Assembly: GCA_029204225.1 (NCBI GenBank)
Contig: CM055110.1
Coordinates: 46,384,147-46,448,146, forward strand
Direction of reading: 5' to 3'
DNA: 64,000 nucleotides
From: Diphasiastrum complanatum
Lineage: Eukaryota; Streptophyta; Lycopodiopsida; Lycopodiales; Lycopodiaceae
Below, piece by piece: positions 24,123 through 36,100 of this stretch. Numbering within the stretch: position 1 is the stretch's first letter; every line of letters starts with the position of its first letter. Position numbers and translations under genes: made by a program. A model generated the notes under the pieces. That model made no database searches. It saw only the letters and a list, made by a program, of their open reading frames with translations, and had not been told where the DNA came from.

Positions 24123-27100
24123 TCAGCTTGTTTCAGATGATGAAACTTTCAAGGGACTGAAAGCACCAGCTGCAAGTAGGAGATTCCTCCTTGAAAACTG
24201 CATTTTGTACACAAAATTAGTACAAATTTGCAATAGGCCTAACATGTGAACCTTAGAAGCTGGTTTCATCCCAAGGTAGATTCATACCCTCAATGTATAA
24301 ACAGGAGTACTTTTGGTCGGCAGAGTCTTCAATAACCTTAATCGCCGGATAGCTCCACCCCTAGACATCAGCTTGGCATTAGAGAGACACAAAGGACAGC
24401 TAAGCAAAAGGCTGTACTAATTGCAATTTCAGCTACATGTTAATCTGCACATACAGTTGTTCATTTGACGTTATACTTCATTCAAAGCATGAAAATGATA
24501 AAGAGAAGATATATATGACAGGCTTTCAAAAGATGACTCGGTAACACAAAGCATAGAACAAGTACTGACTTATCTCCGATACGAGCTGGTTTACTGCTTC
24601 CATTTACGTCCCATATCCTTAAAGTACTATCCACTGAGCCAGATGCCAGAAGAGATCCCTCTCCACTGAAAGTAAATAAATGGATATCACCAGAACAGAA
24701 CAAATGCAACAGCATGCTTAAGTGCTCACTGATACTTAGTATTAAACAAATTTTTTTTTTATCAACATACTGTATATATGTTTAGGGTAGTATTACAGAA
24801 GCAAGCAAACTAGTGATTGTTCACATCTTTGGCAAGTATGCATAAATGGTCAATTCTGAGAAGCGTAAGGCCGAGGCTTCTTCTAAGAACACAGTCTTGG
24901 ACGAATCCAATGATAGCAAGGTAAGTAACGGTGACAGGAAGTAGATCAAGGGCTTAAGGATAAACAGTGTTCTGGAGAAGTCTGAGCCTCCCGAGGTGCA
25001 TAGTCAAATCTGTTGGGGATTTGCGTGCACCATCTGCCCTTCTTGAAGATCCAGAGGATAAGTGGCCATCGCTGGGAAAGTCTTCAAGCAGATCCAACAT
25101 GGCTGTGAGAGGGGTCAGTCAGATGAGATTGTTCTTTGATCTAGCTGGAACCTTAAGCTATAGCAAGAGATTCAAAGATAGAAGTGGCATCACAACTACT
25201 TTACTTGGTTTAAGATTTGAGAGGGGCAACTATTTTAGTTGGTGAAAGTGTTCGGGATTCAGTGTTGGTATCTATCATGCTTAATAGTTTACCCTTAGCT
25301 TATGAGAACTTTGTGATGATGTTGTTACGGGAGACAAGGCCTGCTTTCAATGAGTTGAATGAGATACTATTATAGGAGGAAATGAGACGACAAAATCTTG
25401 TCAACAAGGACGATTTCAAGGAGTAGGCATTCTTAGCAAACAAGCAAGAGCAAAGTTCCAAAAAGGGTGGCAAAGGGAGAAAGGACCAAAAGAAGAAGCA
25501 GTAGGATCAGGAAGAAAATCAGTCAAATCAACCAAAAGATGGAAAGAAAGCAGTTCAAAAAAGAAATTGCTTAATTTGTGGTAAATCAGCGCATTACGCA
25601 AAGGAGTGCTCGCGCAACAAGTTCAAGAAGAAGCAGGATGGTAATTTTGTTGGAGGAGGAGTTAATACAAAGTTAAGTGCTTTGGATCTTGAAGACTGAG
25701 TTGTTTTTGGCATAAGTATCTTCTGGTGACTTCTCAAAGGAAGAGGAGTGTTGGTTTATCGATTCAGGTGCATCGAAGCATATGACACCTAGGCAAGACT
25801 GGCTATCTAGTTTTCAAAAACTGGATGATGGATCAAATGTGAAGCTAGAAGATAACTACACATATGATATAAAGGGAGTTGGAAAAGTACAGATTCAACT
25901 ACCTCAGAAAAGATTGGAGACATAAACGATGTGCTTTATGTACCAAAATCAAGAAGAACTTACTCTCAATCAATGTTTCATGTGCTCGTTTCGTACGTCG
26001 TTTAAACGCGTATGAAACGTCTGGTTCAGGTTCAAAACGGGAATTTTTTTGGTTTTTGTTTTTTTTTTTGAAAATGTGTTTTTGAGGGTTTACAGATGTC
26101 ATAGAGTCTCTAGTAACAAGTAGATACATCCAATTTCATGAGAATGCTCTAAAGAATGCAATTTCAAGAGGAGAAGCTGTGTATGGTGACTATGGTCACT
26201 TTCCTTAGTCAATTATTGGTACTGTCACGGATAGGTTATTAGGTTGCAAGAATTTGTTCATGCCCATTGCCAGTACATACTACAAAGCTTATGGCGCGGT
26301 TTCGAAAAAAAATTTGGTTTTTTTTTATAGTCGTTTCGAACACTGAAATGGCGTTTCGAAACGGGGTCGTTTCGTACGGCCCGTTTCGAGGAAACTTTGC
26401 TCTCAATATCGGCTATTGCGAAGCAACATATGGTTGTACAGTTTGATGAAGAGCGGTGTCTCATCAAAAGGAAGTAGCTGAGGGCATTCTTGCAAGAAGG
26501 TTGTACAAACGTTAGGCTCAAGTGTTGTGGATATTGGATCAGTAAGTAAATTATGGCACAAAAGGTTGGGACATTTGAATACAAAAGTCTACAAGTCTTG
26601 AGGAAATATCACATGGCTAGAACTTGTTGATACAAATTTGTGTGGACACATGAAAACTCAGTCTTATGGGGGCGCAAGTTACTTTATGGTGTTTGTTGAT
26701 GATTATTCTAGGAAGAGATGGGTCTATCTTCTTAAGAATAAGGATGAGGCATTCAAGCATTTCAGTTGGTTTAAGACACAAGTGGAGAAAGAAACAGATA
26801 GACAGATCAAGATACTTCGTTCGGATAAAGGGGGAGAGGATGATGGTATAAAGAGACAATTTGCAAGTACAGAAACGCCTCAACAAACTAGAGTTGCGGA
26901 AAGGAAGAACCGATCAATTGTGGAAACTGCGAGGAGCATGCTTAAAAGCAAGAATCTTCCAAATATGTTTTGGGGTGAAGCAGTTAGGGGTAGAAAACTG
27001 AACATAAGCCATTTGAGGGTTTTTGGAAGTATTGCATATGCACACATACCTAAGGCTTCAAGGAGCAAATTGGATTCAAAGGCGGGTAAGTGTTTATTTC

Positions 27101-30100
27101 TTGGATACAATAATCAAGGGAAGTGATATAGGTTGTATGACTTGAGGGTAAGAAAGTTTTCATAAGCAAGGATGTAGTCTTTGATGAGGATGGACCTCCG
27201 CTCGTGTGCGGGGCACCCTGGCTCACAAAGAACACTTGACCTAATAAAAAGGAACTTTTATTGGCCAAATCTAAAAGGTCAAGTGGAGGCATATGTTCGC
27301 AAGTGTGGGCAATGTCAGGTTAATTAAGCAAAAAGACTAAAGGCAGTTGGCTTTTTACTTTGGAAATTCCCAAAAAAGTGGGAAAGTATTTCCATGGATT
27401 TTGTGGTTGGGCTACCTTGATACAGAGATATGATAGGAAGCACGATGGAGGAATTCCTACCTTGTGTGACGAGTCATTACAGAAACCTGAATCGACAAAT
27501 GGACCACCTACACCAATTCAAGTACCTAGAGTGACCATGGTTGAGAAAGGAAAGAGGAAGGAGAGACCAAGTACATGGGATACTTATTCACCTCCTACTT
27601 CACCAAGCATGAAGCATCTTACATAACATACTAGAAGATTGCCTAGATGCTACTATGAAACTATCAAGGATAGTGTCATTTTGGAACATGGAGAGTCTAG
27701 TACACAAGGGACTAGGAGATCGGCTAGACTTGAAAAGCATCATGAAGATCAGGATCGATGGGAGGATCAACAGAAGGATCATCATGAGGATGGGAATCTA
27801 CACTTTGCATATATGGCAACAATGTTGGAAACTAAAGATCCATCAACTTTCAAGAGGGCTAAAAAAGAGGATATTTGGAGGAAAGCTATGGATGAGGAGT
27901 ACAACTCAATATAAAGAACAAGACTTGGAGATTTGTTCAATTAACTATAGGTAAAAAGGCCATTGGATGCAAGTGGATATATAGAACTAAGTATAAATTA
28001 GATGGTCCTATAGAAAAACATAAAGCAAGCTTGGTTGCAAAAAGGTGTTCTCAACAGGAAGGGATTGACTATGAAGAAACATTTGCACCACCTTTATTTA
28101 TTTAACTTGTATGAGGACAATTTTGTCATTGGCAGCTCAGTTTGGGTGGGACTTCAACAAATGGGATGTTAGAGTGCATTCCTGAATGGATTTCTAGAGG
28201 AGGAAGTCTACATGGAGTAGCCAGGGCCAAGAGAGATACATAGTAGAAGGACAGGAAGACAAGGTTTGCAAGTTGGACAAGGCATTATACGAACTTCAAG
28301 CACCTAGGGCATGGTACACGAGGATTGACACATACTTTGAGAAGCTTGTTTTTCAAAGGAGTAGTTTAGAGCCTACACTTTATGTTTTGATCAAGGGTGG
28401 TCATACATATTGAGCAAGGTTGCAGTCCGCGTTCCGGAAATGCGATCCGGAACACGTTCCGGATCGCGTTCCGGAACGCGATCCGGGATTTCCCATTAGG
28501 GTTTCCCGGAACGCAACTTTTTTTTTTTTGGTATAGTTGCCAATATGGGTATCATGTGAAAGGATATAAAAAAAGCAACTGTTATGCAGTTTTGTTGCTT
28601 GGTTTCAAATGGCTGTGGGCTACATTGATTAGAAATCTGGACATCAATAGATGGTTTTAGAAAACTGGCTGCATTTTCATATGGTTTCAGAAATTTGGAC
28701 TGTGTAGTTTGCCGACTGTTTCGGGTGCGAAACACCAAAAAGTGTGTTTTCACTCAAACCCCTGTTTCTCGGGGGGCTACCGCCCCTGGGACCCCCTGTT
28801 TCTCGGGGGGCTACCGCCCCCTGAACCCCCTGTTTCAGCTATTCCAAAAGAAGTATACAATTCCCGCCAATCTAAGGAAGGCTCCTTCTAACTCTTTCTA
28901 TTATTTTCTAACAAAAAACGGAATCAATAGATCTGCAAACCATTGGCATCAGAACACCATTCAAAACTGATTTAGTTAGTATTAAACTCAAAAAAAAAAA
29001 AAAATGGCCATTACTCCTTTTTCCACAAAAAAAAAAAAAAAAAAAAAAAACGATCCGGGTCGCGGATCGCTAACGTTCCGGATCGCACGATCCGGAACGT
29101 TTTTGCAGCAGATCGCGATCCGCTGCAACACAGATATTGAGATCGTAATGATGTATGTGGTGTTAGAAAATCGACTTGCTCATACAAGCAACCCAATTGT
29201 GATGAAACAATAGCCAAACACATGAGAGAGAATACAAGTGATGAGAAACTCCAACTATGTCCCATTGCAAATGAGCTAGTCGGAACGAAATGTTTTAAGT
29301 TACAAATATTTTTTTTTTTATATGATTAAATCCTTTGTAAAAAACACGTATATTTTTTTTGAGGGCATCGTTCTGAAACCGAACGTGTTCCATTCCGGAA
29401 CGGACAGCTAAGATTTAGACCTAAGGAAGCGACCCCTGCGTCCGAAGCGTGTCCGGACGCGCGTCCGCGTCCGGACGTGGACGTGCCAGGGGTGCGTTTG
29501 GGTCCTCGGACGCGTCCGTTTTTTTTTTTTTTCAATTTTTTTAGTTATTTAGCAAAAAAATAAAAAAAAAATTGGACGCGTCCGACCCTGCCTCTGGGGG
29601 TCGGACGCGTCCAGGTCCGGATGCGGAGGTGGACGCGGAATGTCCGACCCGGACCCTCATGTCTGATTTAGACCATGTTAAATTAGTTTTAGCTACGTTG
29701 GACCCAATTTTGGTCTAGTAATAACTCGTGGGTCCAAGTAAAGTCTAATTATGTTAAGGGGCCCTATCTTGACTTTGGGGGTGCCCTATAATTAGTAGGT
29801 TCTAGAACTTAGGGTTTGGAAGAGTCTAGGCCCTTGGAAGGCCTATTTATATGTACTCATTGTTCATTTGTAATTCATTCCCTTTCAAGCATTGCTACTA
29901 CTTTCTCTCTCCTTGAGGGCGCCTAACCCTCTCCCTCCTCCTCCTCTTCTTCTTCTTCTTCTTGTATATGGAGATTGAATGTTAGAAGGATCTTGGCACT
30001 TTGATTTCCTACATGGTATCAGAGCCATGGATCTTCTATGCTTGATTTAGGGCGCCCTACCAAAAAAGATCGTCTTCACTTAGGGATCACAAAAATTCAG

Positions 30101-33100
30101 CACCTTTGCTGATTTTTTGGAGTGAAGATTCGTTCAATTTTGACTCTTTTCCGTTTTGCAAGAGGGCGCCACACATCAAAGGAGATAACAGGATTTTGGG
30201 CGCCCAAAAAACAGTTGGTTGTTTGCTGATTTTTCAGGTTATAGGAAGGCGCCATTAATTATCTTCTTTGGGGCTGCTTTTAGGTCGCCCACATCCGTGT
30301 AGGTTTATCCTACTTCCGTTGGTCCGCTGCTGCCCTATTTTTTAGATTTGCTCCTTTGCAGAAGGGTGCCCATCTACAAGCAATTTTTATCTTCTGATTT
30401 GGCTGAAAAATCAGCACTCTTGTTGATTTTACAAAGTGAAGATCTGTTTCTTTTTGCTTGTTTCCAGGTGTGGAAGAAGGCGCTAATTTTTTGTGATGAT
30501 CCGATCACATTCCGAAGCTGAAAATTGGACAACATATTACCATTTGTAGGGTGTTTGCAACTGGTTTTTTGAGTTTGTAATGCAGTTTCAGGCTGAAATT
30601 TTCAGCACACAAGGCTTGTAGGAGGGCGAGTTCTTGCATCCATCTAATGTGTGCTTTCGATACATTCCGGTGCTGATTTTTCAAATTTGATACTTGCTGG
30701 TTTTTGTGTCTTTTAGGGCACATTTAGGGTTTGAAAAAGTTAATCTTCTTGGCTGGTTCTTATGGCAAGAGATTTGGGAGCAATTCGTACTTGTTCGGGG
30801 GAAGATATGTTGGATGGCACCAACTATTCTTCATGGAATTGCAAGTTGAGGCTTGGCATCGACGTGATGATCAAGATTTTATCGGTAACAAGATCTATCT
30901 TATATCATTTGAGATTTTGCAAAACGTCTAAAAGTGATTGGGAAACACTTTTAAAGATATACCGAATCATAGATGCATAGTGTTTCTAGAAATGCGTTCA
31001 GAAACGCGTTCAGAAACACATTTCTGGTTTGGGAATGCGTTTCTCAGAAACGTTTATTTTTTTAAATTTTATGTTTTTGATTTTTGTGGGCAATATGGGT
31101 ATCAAATTAAAGCAATAATCAAGGGCATTGCATTTATGTAGGTTGCCGAGTGTTTCAGTTACAGTGTGGTCTAGTTTAGGTGCAGCAATCCTTGTTGGAT
31201 TCTGTCAATCCCTATGAATTTTTAAAGACCTGTTTTTGATTTTTTTCCAGTAAAACTGGATCCAGAAACGCATTTCTAGAAACGTTTTTCTCCAGAAACG
31301 CGTTTCTGCGCACCTATGTACCGAATAAAGGATTCATCATCATGCTTTCTCCTCTGTACTTCATCCTCTTTGAAGGTAGAAGAGCAAAGGCATGCAAAGT
31401 TTGATTATTGTCTTTCTACAAGTACAAGTTTGCATCGGAATGTTGGTACGGTAGAGCATTCTTCTTCTCTTGAGCCATTTGTTGCAAATGATGGATGCAT
31501 TAGTGAAGAACTTTTTGAGCAAGCTTCTCAAGTTAATGTTTTGAAAAAGGCTGAAATCAAGCCTTCTTTGAAGCAATTTTGTACTAACGGAAAAAAGGGA
31601 AAAAAATCATGTCAATTAGTACATTAGTTCAAAGTGGCGTGTTGTTGGATTTTTTGGGTGTTCAGAGTGGCAAGCTGCTGGTTTTTTTTCTTGAAGATGG
31701 TGGACAGCATATTCAGCCATGGTTTATTGATCATTTTCAGCCTATGTTACATCGTGAGCATCCTATTATGCATCAGGAACGGCCTGTGGAAGGTTTTTGG
31801 ACAGCAAGGTCCACATTTGGAACACTTTGGACAGCAAAGTGTTGGTGATTTTGTGGCTGTTGGACAGCCTACTACAGCCTCTTGTTGGCTGTCCGAGTCT
31901 TTGTGGGATAGCAAAGCATCTTTTTACCTTGGAGGAAAAACACATGCCTCACCAAAATCAGTACCTTATGCTGATTTTCCTGTTTTGATGCTTACTTCTT
32001 ATGATGATGGTGTTGCCTTACCTAGTGTTGTTGAGTAGATCATTGATAGTAAGCCTCGGGAGGATGTGATGGTAAAAGAGTATCATACTCTTCTTTATGT
32101 TTCTTGTGGTAAGAAGACTTATGGAATCATGTGGGAACTATTGATGGATTGCAAATCCATATTTCGGCTTGTGGCTAGTTTTTTGGTTACCTACTTTGGA
32201 TGGAGCATGCTTGTCTTCACTCTTCGACTTGATGCTACCGCACTTCGTATACTACATCTCTTCTACATCGGGCATGATTGGGGCCGAGATTTCGGCTACT
32301 TCGACTACTTTGAGTTGGAGTTTTTTTTTTTTTGGCTACATGAAGTTTTGTGCAGCAAGCAACATTTTGCATTTTGTTGCAATTTTTCCATTCCACTTCA
32401 TGTCATGTTATGTTTTTTACATTATCATTTAAGGAGGGTGTTAGAAATAATAAATGATAATGTTAGTTTCCCATAGGTTACTTTGACCCAAAAGGTCGAG
32501 ACTTGTGTAACCATGAACCCTCTCCCTCCTCCTCCTCCTCTTCTTCTTCTTCTTCTTGTATATGGAGATTGAATGTTAGAAGGATCTTGGCACTTTGATT
32601 TCCTACATTTCCAACCTAGAAAGCATCTCATCATGACATCTATTTGGCCTGACACTGTGTCGTATGCAAACTTCCCAACTGGTGTATGTCCATCTTGCTT
32701 CACTTAAGAAGACTTCATATTGATTTTTTAAGGCTGATCAATAACCTTTTTATCCATAGAAATGCACCTTGTTGTTTTTCTTGAGACTAAACATCAACCT
32801 GTACTATTGATTTTCAACGGCTAATCAACAACCTTAGCTTCCAAATCTTATTGGAAACACCAAAATCTACCACATGACAAAACATGAACTTGGATAGATT
32901 CAAGAACTTGAAAAAACAACTTTTCTCCAACTCAATACAAATCTTTCTAGAAGAATGATCTCACTTGATACCACCACATGAACAATCAACTATGACTTGG
33001 ATGGTATCCAGGAATTACTTGACAACCACAACAAACAATCACTCGATTAAATAAATCTCAAGTGATATTAGTTAACAAGCTACTATGACTTGGATAGAAA

Positions 33101-36100
33101 CCAAATTGATACACCATAGAATGACAACCACATAGCTTGTCACACCTGTCAATTGTAACAATAAACTCATCATTTGCCACCATGATAAGAAACTATGAAA
33201 CAATGAAGCATTCTCTTCAATATTAATTTACTTATATAGAGAGCCATAGTCTATACTTCTCATGCAACTCCCTCTTAGAGTCTACACCTTTGTCGATTCC
33301 AACCTCGACAAAACCTTGTCCAATCTTAGAACTTCTGACGTTGACCTTCCTTCAGTATGTGGTTGGTAACCGCTTCTGCAGCTTCAGTGTCACCATGATC
33401 GCTGATTGCCTTCTCCTAATCTCCAGCATCGTCTCTTGTTTCATTGAATTTTTCTTTTCCTGTGAGTTGACCCTTCCAGTTTGCCTTGCAACTGCATGAA
33501 CCAACTTACATGTAGCTTCAACAACTTGTCAATGTTCTCCTGCAACAACTTCAGCTATCCTTCAACATCTTGTGCTGCGATGTCTCTCCAACAATGTTCT
33601 TGATCAATAGCAATCAGACTGTAGTGACAGATTTGATCTGACAACCCTTGTGGACTCCACCTTGCACCCTGGTTGCAAAACAACAACTAGTCGTAATGCT
33701 GGTCCTTACTCCTAAGACCTTCTTAAGCATGCATCAAGGTTCTTCCCCTTCCTAAACCTTAGTGATCCGTAAAGAAATTTTTTTAGCGATCTCTCAGAGT
33801 CAGCAATTTGGCCACTCATCCTTTTGCACTTAATAAGTTGAAGCCAGTTATCTGCTTTGTTGTACTTTCACTTTCAATCCTATAATAACAAACCTGCTAC
33901 TACAAGTCACAACAATTGCTTCCTAGCAATCTGCGTATGTGCATGCATCCTTGCATGTGTACCAATTACTTCCAACAGTGATTGGCAACCTGCGGCAATC
34001 CAGGTCTGTACTTCAACGATCTGACCTAGTAGGCAGCTAGCCAGCGAACAGGTGATCAGATCTGTCAGATTCAGATTTCCAACAGTTAATCATGCCCGTG
34101 CCCACCTACAGCTTAGTTGGAACCCCCCGTTTCTCAGGGGGCTACCGCCCCCCGAACCCCCTGAGCATTTATTGAAAACCAGAGCAAATAACAACCAAAT
34201 AGCTGTTGAAAATAAGATTTGTTTGTGCCCCATCTACTGCACTTCTGAGACGCAAAACGCTAGTTTCACCATTGATCCCCTAAAAAATTTTTAGCCATAA
34301 GCTATTTTTCAAAAAAAAAAATTTTTTTTTTTTAGTACAATTCTGGGAGGAGAAACGCGTTTTTAGAAACGCGTGCCCTCAGAAATGCGTTTCTGTGCAT
34401 CTATGGTCTATATATATGGTAAAAGCACCAACACCTATCTATAGCAAAAACTTCTGCTCCAAATCAAGCACTAGAATCTTGAACTTATCTAACTTGCCTT
34501 TTACTAAATATAGGTAAAGCCCCTAGAATTAGCATGCAGGCATGCACAATAATCCTAATTAATCCTAGATGACAACATTAGGGGTAACAATGTGAACATT
34601 AACTCTAGTGGATGATCTTGTCATCACAGGTTTGGATAGTGATGTGATTCAGAACATTAAGAAATATCTCTCATCGGACATGAATGATCTTGGTTCACTG
34701 CAATATTTTCTTGGGATTGAGGTATGAAGAGTAGCACATGGGCTATTTATCTCTCAATCTAACTATGCTCATGAACTTCTTGAATACTTCAATATGTCAA
34801 AGTGCAAGCCTATTTCTACACCATATGATAGTGGATGTAAGCTTACTAAAGTTGAGGATGATTAGGATGTAGATGAGAAGTTATATAGAAAGCTTGTTCG
34901 AAGCTTAATCTATTTGACTACTACGAGACCAGATATTGCTTATGATGTTAGTATGGTTAGTCAGTTTATGGCTAAACTTGAGTAGGAGAGCTGTAAGCGG
35001 GTACTCAGATATATCCAAGATACATTGAGGTTTGGTATTTTCTATGAGAGACAGGATGTTTTGCAATTATAGGAATATGTGGATGCTGATTGGGCTGGAG
35101 ATGCAGAAGATCGAAGATCTACTACAGGTTATGTCTTCAGTCTTGGTTCAGGTGTTATATCTTGGAGAAGCAGCATACTATTGCATTATCATCTAAAGAG
35201 TACCGAGCTACTACGAGTGCGGCAAGTGAAGAAATATGGTTACAAAGGATTCTACAAGATCTTCATATGGTACAAGATACACCTACAGTACTTCAGTGTG
35301 ATAATCATAGTAAAGATTCAAAGTGGGAAGTGGAGCTTATCTATTGTCCTACAAAAGAGCAAGTTGTAGATATCTTTACCAAAGGACTTGGCAAAGAAAG
35401 TTTTTAGAAGTTTAGAGAACTTCTAGGACTTATAGATAACAAAGTAAACAATAAGGGGGAGTGTTAGAAATTGATGTTTATTTGTACCCCTAATGTTTGT
35501 TTGGCCATGCCTGCGAGCTATTATAGCGGCCAATTCTATTTTTAGTAAACTCTAAAGTCAAATTAGTTAATCATGCATGTAGGTGGGCACGGGCACACTA
35601 GTTCTAGGTTAGAACTTGATTTTCTTACTTAGAAATTCAATAAGGGTCTATACCCAAGATAGATAGCATTTATAGCAATCAGCTTTTTGTTTTTAGCTTT
35701 TCACAAGCACTAGAGAAAGTATTTAAGTAGGTTGCTGCCCCACCTCAATTCATTCCGTTGTAGAGAGCATAGCTCTATCTTCTATTAATCCAAGTTCTCT
35801 TCGACCTCTTGCGGTGATCTTGATTTGTGAGTGTGAGTGCTAATATGATTAGTTAACTCCTATCTAGAATTTGAGCATCATTTTCTAACAAGTTCTAAGG
35901 CTAAGACCAAGAGACTAGATGCTTTGGGTTAGGCAGGCTTCCGAGTTCACTATTCCACTACAAATCATGTCTTCACTCTTTGAGCTATCATCAAGGAAGC
36001 TAGACATAGGAGGCAAAGGGTTTATTGTTGCTTTGTTTACTTTAGAAAAGCCTTTGATTCTGTCCCACATTTCCCTCCTCATCCAAAGGTTACCTGATCT

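Larger units (their letters stand above)
29161..34607. mobile_element. 5.4-kb composite insertion splitting the Copia YVDD motif
   Basis: Copia RT reads ATG TAT GTG G up to 29160 and resumes GTGG ATGAT CTT at 34608, so the insertion duplicated GTGG. It begins TGTTAGAAAAT, like the LTR terminus of this Copia family. Its last 40 bp (AACATTAGGGGTA... to CTCTA) resemble the reverse complement of the other Copia LTR end. Inside are a non-autonomous LTR element with PBS at 30014, several MITEs and about 1.5 kb unassigned. The nesting order is only partly resolved. Confidence 0.55.
24850..35890 (+). mobile_element. Decayed Ty1/Copia retrotransposon with nested insertions in TAF5 intron
   Basis: Copia-order domains lie on the plus strand, opposite to TAF5: gag with zinc knuckle, protease, integrase, RT, RNase H, then one intact LTR at 35462-35890. 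No 5' LTR or PBS was found upstream of 24850, so the element is 5'-truncated or the start is too diverged. It is interrupted by a MITE (25971-26399), a Gypsy integrase piece (27205-27425), another MITE (28415-29133) and a 5.4-kb composite insertion (29161-34607). Confidence 0.8.

Noticed and set aside
33960-34105. Inverted match GTGCCCGTGCCCACCTACA to the Copia LTR near 35575 as a cruciform
   Set aside because: Short and best explained as a reverse-oriented fragment of a related LTR in the composite insertion.
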